From positions 65,422,079 to 65,486,078 of the forward strand of contig OY829327.1 in NCBI GenBank assembly GCA_963691655.1: a stretch of 64,000 nt of DNA, read 5' to 3'. Below are positions 12,919-23,951 of the stretch, one piece after another. Both the position numbers and the translations under genes were made by a program. This DNA is from Toxonevra muliebris (taxonomy: Eukaryota > Arthropoda > Insecta > Diptera > Pallopteridae). The notes under the pieces were generated by a model. The model searched no databases and was not told the origin of the DNA. It saw only the letters and a program-made list of their open reading frames with translations. Numbering within the stretch: the first letter of the stretch is position 1; each line of letters starts with the position of its first letter.

Positions 12919-13896
12919 GGGAACGCTAGCTCTGTTTGCACTATGCGTTCATCTTTCTTATGTGCCGCTGCTGTCATGCAATCTCACTCCGATCCACTAG
13001 TGCAAGCTGAAGCTACTGGTTGCTTGCAACAATTACATTTATTCGCCCCCAAATATGTGAACTTATCGACTCTTGTACCAACTCTAGTAAAAACGTTATC
13101 CAGCAGCTATTTAATGCTCCGAAAAGCGGCGGTTTCATGTTTACGTCAGCTAGCTCAGCGTGAAGCAAAGGAGGTATGCGAACTTGCCTTTACAATTACA
13201 CCCGAACAATGCCCCGACCTAATAATCACTGAATATGGTCTTCCTGGGTTATTATTTGCTATGCTTGACTCAGAAACCGATGCCGAGATGCTGAAGAATA
13301 TTCACGATACACTCACTTCAATGCTGCAAATATTGGCTTCTGATAATTTGAGTTCATGGTTGAGTCTCTGCAAGAATGTTTTGACTGTGGCGGTGGAAGG
13401 TGCATCACTACAAGATGACACCAGTACATTGAAAACCGATGTTTCTAATAAGCCGTTGGGAAACAAGTCGACAAAAACTGAACACAAACTAGATAGTGAA
13501 GAAGATGATGATGATGATGAGGAGGACTATGATGATGTTACTGAGTATCATGCTGAAGAAAATGTTTCAACACATCCTGCAGTGCAACCGCGTTGGCCAA
13601 CACGTGTTTTCGCTGCACAATGTGTGCGCAAGATTATAGCAACTTGTGAAGCGGCTAACCCTATACATTTAGATTTGATTCAAGCCAAGGAAATGCAAAT
13701 GATAAAGTCTCGAGGTGACTATCTAATTTTACATCTGTCGGAGTTAATTCGGATGTCATTTATGGCTGCGACATCTGATTCAGATCAATTACGTTTGGAA
13801 GGATTACGAACTTTACAAGATATTATTGACCGATTCGCTGGTGTTCCAGAGCCAGAATTTCCGGGACATTTGCTTTTAGAACAATTTCAAGCTCAG
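12919..13896 (+). CDS. HEATR5B: HEATR5/HEATR5B, exon with acidic loop
   Basis: 326 codons, phase 0 at both ends, after a short 75-bp intron (acceptor TTAAAG). HEAT helices cover LVQAEATGCLQQLHLFAPKYVN and LRKAAVSCLRQLAQREAKEV. About residues 190-215 of the exon form a strongly acidic run (E/D-rich, bases ~13495-13560), probably an exposed disordered loop between solenoid blocks. Then come the conserved P-R-W-P-T-R-V-F-A-A-Q-C-V and S-R-G-D-Y-L-I-L-H-L-S-E-L segments. The donor is CAG|GTAATT at 13897. Confidence 0.95.
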
Positions 13897-14204
13897 GTAA
13901 TTTCCAAATGCTTATGCACAATATTTTACTTGTTTTAATTCGAAAATATCAATTCAAAAAAGTCGTCACACAGTGCTTCGAGCTAGGGGCAAAATCCAGA
14001 AAATCTGTTGTCAGAAATCTTTAATCCGGTATCATTTTACAGGAAATACTTGAACTGATTTGGCGCGGTTTTTTGCCCAAAAATACATTTTTAACGAATC
14101 AACCGACTATAACTTCTTCTCCGTCCTATGACAGAGAGAGGTGTTTGCCAAAATTCAGACCGATCGAGATTAACGGAGATGGATGGATGGAGATGGCCAG
14201 TCAA
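13897..14204 (+). other. Start of 4.3-kb HEATR5 intron
   Basis: AT-rich, with no gene. It runs up to the broken end of a LINE around 14205. Confidence 0.5.
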
Positions 14205-15850
14205 AAGCCCCTTCGATATCGACAAACACTCTCAGGGTGTAGCTCCCTGCTTCCAGCCCTTGTTCAACTGTACTAATACAGTCGTGAAGAGCTGATTCAC
14301 AGGATTTTCCACTCTAATAAGCATGTTGTCGAGAATTGAGAGGGTTTTGGCTTAGAACCCTCAGCCTGATGTGCTTCTCGACCATGCGTGCCAGACTTTT
14401 ATGCAAAAACGATGTCAAGCTTATCGATCGGAAATTAGGAATAAATACAACTTTAACCGAGCGCCAAAGACGTGGAATATATCCGTGAGCGAGACAAGCC
14501 GTGAAGATCTTTTCCAGAACCTTCATAAGATTTGTCCCTCCCCTCTTTAGCATGATTGGATAAATGCCGTCGGGTCCAGGGGACTTAAAGTCATCGAATG
14601 ACGAAAAGGCAAACCTTAATATCTCTTCGGTGACTATCCTAGAGGCTATAAACCAGTCGAGCCTTATGGTACTGGAGTCAACCTGACCATGAGTATTGAC
14701 AGCGCTCTGAGGAGCAGCTATCTTGCAGCCCGTTGCGTTGCAAGGAGTACATATACTTCTGACCTAGAGTTGGTGTAGGAGCCATCGGGCTTCAGAAGTG
14801 AGTCCAGCTTAGCCGTCCGGTCCCTTTGAAGAACTTTGCATAGCCTCGCCGAATCCTTTTGATCTACCATTTCACTGCAAAAATTTCTATAAGAGTCCAG
14901 TTTTAAATATTTCACCTTCTTCTTATAGTCCTTTTGCAGCTGACGGTAGGCAGTCCAGTCCGCTTCCAACCGAGATTTAAGGGCTAGATTCAGAAGCTTC
15001 TTGGAGTTTTTCCGGAGTTTCGAAAGCTCAGCGTTCCACCAAGGGACCGCCTTATCTTGTCTACTCCTACGTTCCGAGCACACCATCTCACAGCAATCAA
15101 CAAAGATTCGCCCTAAAGTATTAGAGGCTTCCTCGATTGACTCTATTGCCCGGAGTTTAGGAACGAAGCGAATTCTTCCTTCGACCAGTTCACCGAATCG
15201 AGTCCAATCCGCTTTTCGAGGATTTCGGCCGGCAGGAACCAATTCTAGCTCAGCTGCAAGCCGAAACTCTATGTAACGGTGGTCCGAAAGGGAGTCATCT
15301 CTAAGAACTCGCCATCCGTTTATTTGATCAGCCACTATACTGTTTGATAGTGTTAGATCAATCACCTTCTGTCTACTACTAGTAACAAAAGTCGAGCTGG
15401 TGCTAACTTTTTGAACTACCAGTCGGGATGACAGAATGAAATCCAACAGCTTATTCCTCCTGAAGTTACACTTGGTGCTCACCCATATAGTGTTCTTAGC
15501 ATTGGCGTCACAGCCCACTATTAGTCCTAAGCCATTAGATTCCGCGTATCATACGACTTCCATCAACTCCCTCGTAGGAGGGGGCATAATAGAAACGTAG
15601 GGAAGGTAAGCCGAAACAACAATAGTCTCCACCACACCTCCCCCATAACGGTACTTTATTTTAACTGCAACGAGCTCTTGACAGCAAAATTGTCTTAAAG
15701 TCGTGCAGTCAACCGCTTTCGGCACAATATGCAGGAACCACTCCTTCACGATAAAGAACGGAACCCCACTTAACTCCTCCCAATCCGAATACGCGTCTGT
15801 TAAACACCCATGGTTCTTGGATTAAAATTATGTGGAGATTTGTATGCAGT
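14205..15850 (-). pseudogene. LOA-type ORF2 remnant: endonuclease plus start of RT
   Basis: The minus-strand frames give an AP-type endonuclease (G-C-D-A-N-A-K with the catalytic D/N, then L-S-D-H-R-Y-I-E-F near the end). A linker rich in K/R follows (W-W-N-A-E-L-S-K-L-R-K). Then comes RT sequence (G-Y-I-P-R-L-W, F-R-S-I-S-L-T-S-F, and a broken R-Q-H-A-Y followed by a stop where the family has a residue). Several frame changes and the missing palm core make it inactive. Confidence 0.82.
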
Positions 15851-15951
15851 TTCGCATAGCTACTGCATAAGAGGGCAGTAGCCGATTTGCTATGCTACAA
15901 GTTAATTTGTGAGAAAGTAATGCTGAACGACGTAGAGTTGGTCATCATGTC

Positions 15952-17290
15952 CTATTTCACCTTGCCTTCATCTGAATCCAATAGCGTAACGAGTACGCGT
16001 CCCAAATTCAGATAAAGGCGCATGCCGTACTTAGATCGTATGATCTTCAACGACTCCGGATCGACACCAATAACCAAACGGTAAACATTTCCAAGTCTTG
16101 GACCCGATCCCGCCCTAGTATATTGTAACGTTCTCCAGTGCGTTGTACCAAGCCCAGCGTTCTGGGTACGGATTCGGGTGATTATGGCATGAAGCTCCCT
16201 TGGCTGCCCAGGGATCATCGTGCTCACCCGCGTCAGTCTTTGAATTCTGTTAATTTGTCTAATGACAAATTTACAGCCTTTAGACCGCCCGCTATCGTTC
16301 GCTTCTCCTGCCGCTACCGCAGCTACATTCTTAGTGGCCACCGCAGTCACCACGTTAGACCCACTAGTGGGCGTAAACCCACCAGTGAATCCAACAAAGC
16401 GACCGCCTGAGGCTCCTCGTCCTGTAGCAGCGCCCTACAGTATAGAGCTGACTACTGAGGATTCTTGCTTTTCAGCCTTCCTCCTTTTCGCCTTGCTCAT
16501 TTCAGCCGGAGCAGACACCGACGCTTCCCCTGTCAAGTTGACCAGATCAGACGGGTCATCATCAGATCTGTTCTTCTTGCCAGTTTCAGCAACAGGGGTA
16601 GAACATAGCAGAGACGAAACGGCAACTTTCGCAGATGCATCTTCCCCAGTCTTGATTTGGGTTTCCACAATGGCATCCACCGAAGTTTCTTCCACTGCTT
16701 CATCCCGAACCAAAGCTGCATTTCCCGCATCCTTGAAAGCTTTCGCCCGTCTCTGCCTTATCCTTTTGATCTGTCTTTTGGAGAGACTTCCCCTGAACCG
16801 GGCACTGCTTCTGTATCCATCGGCTCGATGGTACTGTCCGAGCTCACGCTGGGTTTAACCATCAGACCAATGGAAGGCATAAGCGGTGCCTGGAGAGGAG
16901 CAGTACTGGTTTCCTCCAAAACGGTACCAGGATTTGCATAGGTTCCATGCACCTCCCGGACCATATTAGATTCCACCTGTCCGGCCCCTAAACCAGGCGC
17001 AGCCTCAAAGCCAATCGACATGCTGGTTCTTTCCAAGTTTGCACAAGGATCAACCATAATGCCGGCGGACATCGGAAGCTGCGTTGGAGTGCTGCTGCGG
17101 TAATGAGCCGTCCCAGTCTCCTCGAATCCAGCGTCAGGTTTTGCAGAGGTTTTCTGCACCTCCTGAGCCTTTTCCGATTCCTCTGCTCTTGCATCGTCAT
17201 CGCACAGCAACAGGCTCTCCAGCGATTTGCTGATAGGACCAGGCGAGGGCAAACCCCCCGAAAAGGGAATGTCCTCAAGCGTTACTGGTG
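15952..17290 (-). pseudogene. LOA-type ORF1 remnant (nucleic-acid-binding protein)
   Basis: Minus-strand frames at 17252-16758, 16713-16435 and 16353-15952 are pieces of one ORF1 joined by frameshifts. The first parts are Ser/Pro/Glu-rich and low in structure. The last part has R-I-Q-R-L-T-R-V-S and L-G-N-V-Y-R-L-V-I-G-V-D and a basic N-terminal side, in the position where LINE ORF1s carry an RNA-binding domain. The exact domain is not certain from reading alone. Confidence 0.65.
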
Positions 17291-17345
17291 CTTCTAAAAC
17301 GGACCGCTAAAAAATGTATTGGTATTGGTGATCTTCGGATTCGCC

Positions 17346-18169
17346 TCCCTTGATGTTGTTTGTTTGTTTGTAATACGTTGCTTTGAAAAAAGCTCAGTCA
17401 TCGATGTAGTTTTTGCATCTATGGTTACGTTCTATTTTTTTTTTAATCAATACAAATTCACTCCAAATCACACTACAATAGAAATTGAAAATGAAAACCG
17501 AAATCAAGCGCTCCAAAATGCAAATGATTTTTTTTCTTCGGCTTGCTATACTAAATTTATACGTACGGTCCTGTGTAGGCAGAACACTTTAAAGAAATGC
17601 ATCAAATAAAGAGAATTCAAAAAAGACGAAGAGGTTTCATACAAAATGTTCTGAAAGTGATGATAGGGAATACAATTCCCTTTACACGTAAAAATGTTGT
17701 GTCTCCACCAGTTCTCTCTGACTCAGCCCATCAAAAAAAAAAAAAAAAAAAAAAATAGTTGGAATTCATGTTGCTTAGATAGCAAAATGTACAATATATT
17801 GAAAAACGGTTAGAAAATATAATGACACCGACGAAGTATTGCGTTAAATTCTTTCTTGCTTAAGAAAATTAAATTTTCCTTTATGGAGTAAAACCGGTGC
17901 ATACAGTTTAATTTACAAAATAAAGATATTCAATTTTGAGTTTAGAAATCTTAAAGAAATCATTTCGCTCTAATACCCTTTCAAATACGGTAAAAATTTA
18001 TTTTTAAACCTGATTTATAATGAAACAACAAAGTTTAAATTTTTGAAATTAGTGACTTTTAAATTATATGTTTCATTAAAATCTCGTTGTATGTATTGCT
18101 TTAAAATTAAAAAATTTGCAATTTCTTTCTCATTCTAAAACGATTTTAATTCTTTTAATTAATGCACAG
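17346..18169 (+). other. End of the HEATR5 intron
   Basis: AT-rich with a poly-A run at ~17734-17754. No gene is seen. The acceptor is AATGCACAG at 18161-18169. Confidence 0.6.
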
Positions 18170-20165
18170 GTTGGCGCTGCATTAAGGCCCGCTTTTTCAC
18201 CTGACACACCTTCCCACGTGACTGCTGCGGCATGTGAAGTTTGCTCCGCATGGATTGGTTCGGGTGTTGCACGTGATTTAAATGATTTGCGGCGGGTCCA
18301 TCAGTTGCTCGTATCTTCGCTTGATAAATTACGCACAAAGACTAACAGTACACAATTATACAACGAGTCAATGGCCACGCTGGAAAAGCTAAGCATTCTA
18401 AAAGCATGGGCTGAGGTGTACATAGTTGCAATGATAGGTAATGACACAGCGCCAGCTTCACTATTACAAAAAAAATTAACCTCAACAAATACCATAACAC
18501 CGCTCACTAGCGGCTTAGATGGTTTAGCCGAGGACGATTCCGAAATCACTGGAGGAGATAATGGCGATTTCGAGAGCCGTGGGGAAAGTTTACTTACTTT
18601 AGTTAAGCCAGAGCTGGGCAATTTATCAACACATTGGTTAGCGGCTCTAAGGGATCATGCATTACTGCTTTTGCCTGCGGAATTTCAAAGCCAGTTGCCT
18701 CATGATGGGGGCGCGTTCTACACTACTGACACCGTTAATTCATCCAAACCACATTATTTAACTTCTTGGCCGCCTATTTTATACGCTGCTTCCTTGTGGT
18801 TAAAAGATGAAGGTTTTGCAATGCATTTGGATACGAACTCTGTCAATAGTAGTGGGCAAACGCAAGATAAATCTTCATACGAAGCGAATAATAATGTGTC
18901 ACACGGTTCGTTGTCAGCTGATCGCTTTCACATGATCTTTGGCATAAGCATGGAGGCTTTGTGCAGTACACGGACTTCTGAGAAACCCAAAAACGTCATT
19001 AGCTGTCTGCAATCACTATACACTATTTTCGATTCACAATGGGCTCGCCACCAACTGGTCAAAGATAAAACATTGATTATTGAACTGTGTAATGTATTGC
19101 ACCGTCAAATACTAACTAGAGATGAGTTGCTCGTGCAGCTGTTGTGCATGGAAATACTCAAGCAATCAATACAAGCGGCAAAGGAAGATTTACAGGACAA
19201 GCAGGATGCACATTTCGAGCAAAATAAAAATAACGATAATACTCACAATGCTACTCTGCAAACAGAAGTCGATAATTTGGGTGAAGGTGGCGACACAGGT
19301 GAAATTAACGCGGGAAGTTCGCATGTGTACGCAGTACTAGAAGTTTGTCTATGCGTATTTGTGCGACAAATTCCCCAAATGAATCCCAGTGCTGCCAGCA
19401 AACTAAGCACATTACAGTTAAAGCAGGAATTGGCAGCGAAAAACGCCTCATCTCACTCGTTTTTCTCCGTCGTACTTGCTGAAGATAATGGAATGTTAGT
19501 CGCGATTGGCCTACAATGTGTCGAAAATTTGACGTCACTCTGTTCACCAAAAGGTGCACTCACTATTCTTCCAACCATACTCTTCATGGTAACATCTATA
19601 ATGCGAGAAATAGCGAATAAATCTGCAATTGATTCAACTATACTTGCAAATACAAAAGCGGTTCAGGCTGCATTACATGCCTTGAAATCCGTTTGCAACG
19701 ATAAATGGGCGAAAAATGAATGTATTACGGCCGATTGGCAACAAATATTGCAAAGTTCATTGGCCACCATCATAGACCTGACTAAAACCGCCGGGGATAA
19801 CGATGAACGCAATAAAGTTGATGAGGTAACAATGCTATTGGCGATTGCTGTCTTCATATTGCATACACCGTCAGCAGTAGTGTCGACACCTTCATTGCAA
19901 TATCCATGCATAAATCATATTCGTCAATGCATGCAATCGGAGAATTTATCAGTTAAACTGAAGTGTATACAAACGACGCGTTCAATTTTTGCTAAAGTTT
20001 ATCTGAAAGTTTCAACCCCATATATACATGCTTTAGCGCCACGCATCATAGAGGGTCTCTATGCAGAAAGAGCCAATCAACCGAGCAGTGAAATTGAATT
20101 ACAAATCATATTGGAGAGCATATTGACAGTGGAGACCTTAATTGATTTAGCTGAGCCACAAAATC
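18170..20165 (+). CDS. HEATR5B: HEATR5/HEATR5B, largest exon in window
   Basis: 665 codons plus one base (donor ATC|GTAAGT at 20166, phase 1). It continues the previous exon without a gap: F-Q-A-Q then V-G-A-A-L-R-P-A-F, a signature HEATR5 stretch. Other conserved parts are AACEVCSAWIGSGVARDLND, LSILKAWAEVYIVAM and HYLTSWPPILYAASLWL. A variable linker rich in N, D and E follows the helix AAKEDLQDKQDAHFEQN (~19180-19300). It is uninterrupted and clearly functional coding sequence. An ATG upstream at 18116 is only the open frame running back through the intron acceptor. Confidence 0.95.
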
Positions 20166-20799
20166 GTAAGTGTATAGATCATAGAAATTAGTTTTTTCTA
20201 CACTCTAATCATTAGAACGTCTTAATTTTTGGAAGTATAGATAGTGCATACAAATGTATTCACACTTTTTTATTTCACCCTGCATATTTTTCTTCTTTTT
20301 ATATTTTTTAATATTTGCATTTATTGAAGGCATTTTAAAGTTTCTGTCTCTTTCTCTTTTTATTTTTTCTTTTTCTCTCAAAAAAATGCATTCCATAATA
20401 AATTACACAACCATAATTCCAATAACAAAACCCATCCTGAAATTATGTTGTAATTTTATTTAACGATAGGAAACTTAATGCAAGGTAAATATCATTAATT
20501 AAACCACATAAAATGCACTGTAAGCACATAATCCAATCCTCATTGGTCACTTATTTTAAATTTGTAAATATATATTATACACGATATACCATGTATGGAA
20601 AAAAAATATTGGAATCCAAGTCGACCTGAAATTCTTATCAAATAACGTTTATTCATTGGGTATGGATCGAAATATTATACTCAAGAATTCTGTGTAAAAA
20701 AAATTGTGTAAAAACCTCTGTACGAAATGTTTCTTTAAGAGGGCTGACTAGTCCAGAGATCGAATAAAACAGGTTTTTTCACGATTTTTTTTATAAATG
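20166..20799 (+). other. Start of 12.5-kb HEATR5 intron
   Basis: AT- and pyrimidine-rich sequence with no gene. Confidence 0.5.
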
Positions 20800-21117
20800 G
20801 CCTACGAGATATATGAAATGGGCACAGTTTGATTTTTTTCTGTCCCTAGTGGATTTTCTGAAAATGATGTGAAATAAATATGAATTAGTCTAGTGGAAAA
20901 TTTAATTAATTGAAATTCAAAATTTTAGAAGTTATCAACGATTAAAGCTGTTTACCTTTTTAAAGCCTATTTTTAAACCTTTGATTCAAAACCAACTGGA
21001 TATTTTCCATTTTTTCATATTTTTTTCTAAATCATATTTTTTTCACATAATCTTTCAGAAAATCCACTAGGAGCAGAAAAAAAATCGAACTTTGCACATT
21101 TCATATATCTCGTAGGC
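20800..21117. repeat. 318-bp foldback MITE
   Basis: GCCTACGAGATATATGAAAT at the left end is mirrored at the right end. The match runs inward through CTAGTGGATTTTCTGAAA for ~90 bp. The centre is AT-rich. No frame. Non-autonomous inverted-repeat element, family unknown. Confidence 0.7.
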
Positions 21118-21321
21118 AAGCTATAATATACATATAAACTTGTGCACATATAATTAAGTCAAACTCTTATCAACAGAAGAATTTTAAGAAAAAATAAAGT
21201 TTCTATTGAAAAGAAACAATATTTAAAATTATAAAATAAATAAACAGTAATAATGTCAAATATGTAAAAGTTTACCAAATATCGTATGTCTATGGTGTAA
21301 TTTGCAGTCATATAATAAAGT

Positions 21322-21571
21322 CATATCGCTCATTTACTAAAAGACTGTCATAAGTCAAAAAACACGATTTTTGAGTTAATGATGCAGAATTATTCATTCA
21401 CTCTTCATACTGTGTAAAAATTTCATATTAATATCTTGTATACTCTGTGCGTGAGAATTATAAGATCTCTTTTTTTTCTGCAAAGTGGGAGTCAATTGAA
21501 AACTTTAAACGCGTTTTCTGCAAAATCGAGTTTGTTGAGTTTTAACAGTCTTTTAGTAAATGAGCGATATG
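21322..21571. repeat. Inverted repeat, 27-bp perfect arms
   Basis: CATATCGCTCATTTACTAAA plus AGACTGT at 21322-21348 is exactly complementary to the sequence ending at 21571, with weaker matching for another ~25 bp inward. It may be a small MITE or a rearranged end of the Tc1-like element. Confidence 0.55.
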
Positions 21572-21639
21572 CTAAACAAAAATATTTAAAAATAATAAGT
21601 TTGATGTTTTTTAACTTTAAACTGAAATTTTACCTTTGG

Positions 21640-22149
21640 TAGTACTTTGTGAAAACTTTTGCCTGATAATTTCTGTACATCTCTTTGACTAGTACCAGAG
21701 CATTGGGATTTGGATTCATCGCTCCAAACAATCGTTTTCCAAAAATGCTGGTATTAGTGGAGATATCGTTTAGCGAACTGAATACGGTGCGCAATATTTT
21801 TTTTTGGACCGTTGGATTTATGTCTGCTAATTCGCTTGCGTATAGTTCTGGCTGATATTTTCAAATTATAATCTAATTCCATTTGTGATCTTAGTTTGAT
21901 GAAAGTTAAGAAATCGTTCATTTTGCTGAGCCTAATCAAGTACCTATCTTCAGCTGGAGACGTTTTAAGTGGTTTTTTGCATTGCAAATTGTGAAATGAT
22001 TTGAATTTTTTGTAGTATCTTATCTCTTTGACCACTTTTCCACGTAAAAATGCTAGCTCTTAGATGACCTTTGGAATAATCCCAAGGTTCTGGAAAGTTT
22101 TCCAAATAGGCTCCCTCTTCGTGGAAGTGGAACTCTTATTTTTGCTCAT
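21640..22149 (-). pseudogene. Tc1-like transposase, N-terminal half only
   Basis: The start codon is at 22149-22147 (M-S-K-N-K). Frameshifts follow before the part reading K-T-S-P-A-E-D-R-Y-L-I and S-A-R-T-I-R-K-R, which matches the paired helix-turn-helix DNA-binding region of Tc1 transposases. Then come H-R-I-Q-F-A-K-R-Y-L-H and, after a stop, I-V-W-S-D-E-S-K with the first catalytic Asp. The other two catalytic residues are missing. Inactive. Confidence 0.8.
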
Positions 22150-23951
22150 CACAACCAAAATCAACAATTGTTCAACAAAAGTATACAGAAATGTGTAAAT
22201 GATTAATTTTATTGGTTTTTACGGAACTTAAGTGCATTAAGTCAAGTTGATTGCGAAAGAATATAAAATGACTTAATTATATGTCCATTTCTAATCCTAC
22301 TCCTTCACACACAGTTGCGCGCGAAATACGTCACTCTTTTGTAATTGCTCTTAATATTTTTTAAAGCTACTAATGGTACCGCTAAATGACATTATAAAAA
22401 ATTCTTAGACTGTTAATACAAAATATTTTTCAAACTCAGCATAAAATATTGTTCTAGTGACTTAATTATGTGACCACAATCTACTTGTGACAGGATTTTG
22501 AAGCTCAGGAGCATCTGAAAAAAAGAAGAAAAAATTATTCATCTATATGAGTATGGTTATTGACTGAACCAGAATTGGTAATTTTGCATATAAGGAGTGA
22601 TATTGAAAAAATCTAAACACACGTTTAACCTAATAATTTTTGTTGGGTGTAAAATTTAAAAATTTCTTCGATCGAGTTATCTCTGAAAAATATGTCAGTT
22701 GTTATTTTTAACGACAAACATGTAGATTTATTGTGAGTTTGTTCAAAATGAGTGAAGAAAAAAAAGTATTGGGAGTATGAATGTATAAACTCGTAATTGT
22801 GTCTAACTTCATATCTATCATACGCGCAATTTTTTTGACATTGACAGCTATTCTATCTCGAAGAGCGCCAAAAATACTATAAGAAATTGATCTGTCAAAT
22901 AATTTTCATAATTTTACAAAAGTGTTTTACTATAGCTGAAAATGTCGAATTTCGTGCCAACAAAAGAACATTTGCGGGAAGTTTTAATTTGCTTCTTTCA
23001 TTTAAAGAAAAACGCAACTGAAGCACATCGTTTACTCGTTAAAGTTTATCCTGACTGTGCTATAGACGTTAGAATGTGTCAGGTGTGGTATGCCCGTTTT
23101 AAAAGTGGTGATTTTGATGTTGAAGACAGGGAACGTTCAGGCGGCCCGAAAAAGTTCGAAGATGAAGAATTGAAGACATTACTCGAAGAAGATTCATGTC
23201 AAACGCAACAAGAACTTGCAGAATCTTTAGGAGTTGATCAATCAACCATTTCTAAACGATTAAAGGCATTGGGAATGATTCAAAAGCAAGGAAATTGGGT
23301 GCCGTACGAATTGAAGCCGAGAGACGTCGAACGACGATTTTTCACATGTGAACTGCTGATTGAACGACAAAAAAGAAAGGGTTTTCTGCATCGTATTGTG
23401 ACTGGCGATGAAAAGTGGATACGTTACGATAACCCAAAGCGTAAAAAATCATGGGGACCGCCCGGATATGCATCAACATCAACGGCAAAGCCGAACATCC
23501 ATGGATCCAAGCTCATGCTGTGTATTTGGTGGGATATGAAAGGTGTCGTGTATTATAAGCTGTTGAAACCGAATGAAACAATCGCTGGCGACCGCTACCG
23601 ACTACAATTGATGCGTTTGAGCCGAGCATTAAAGGATAAGGGGCCAGAATATGAGAATAGACACGACGAAGTTATTCTTTAGCACAACAATGCTCGGCCG
23701 CATGTTGCAAGGCAAGTAAAAACATACTTAAAAACGCTGAAATGGGAAGTGCTACCCCACCCGCCGTATTCTCCAGACATTGCTCCTTCTGATTACCACT
23801 TGTTCCGATCGATGACACATGGCCTGGCTGAACAGCACTTCCGTTCTTTCAAAGAACTCAAAAAATGGGTCGTTTCGTGGATAGCCTCAAAAGATGAGAA
23901 GTTCTTTCGACGCGGAATCCGTATGCTACCAGAAAGGTGGAAAAAGGTTGT

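Larger units (their letters stand above)
14205..17345 (-). mobile_element. LOA-type non-LTR retrotransposon lacking its 3' half
   Basis: A block of higher GC content and coding character, antisense to HEATR5. In its own direction it has an ORF1, an endonuclease and the first part of the reverse transcriptase. It then stops abruptly inside RT motif A, just after F-V-D-I-E-G-A-F-D. The rest of RT, any RNase H and the 3' tail are absent. LINE copies usually lose their 5' end, so this points to deletion or rearrangement after insertion. Confidence 0.8.
21135..22480 (-). mobile_element. Tc1-like element, decayed
   Basis: GACTTAATTAT-type motifs form an IR/DR-like arrangement: two direct copies on the right (near 22268 and 22457) and an inverted copy on the left (near 21145-21158). 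Paired repeats of this kind at each end are typical of Tc1-like transposons. The transposase remnant lies between them on the minus strand, and a separate inverted repeat (21322-21571) has disturbed the left half. Confidence 0.6.

Noticed and set aside
13495..13560. Microsatellite expansion disrupting HEATR5
   Set aside because: The GATGATGAT run encodes an in-frame acidic loop that is natural in this protein and leaves the frame open.
18116..18169. Start codon of a separate gene at 18116
   Set aside because: The ATG lies upstream of a clear acceptor (GCACAG). The true coding sequence begins at 18170 as a HEATR5 exon in the same frame.
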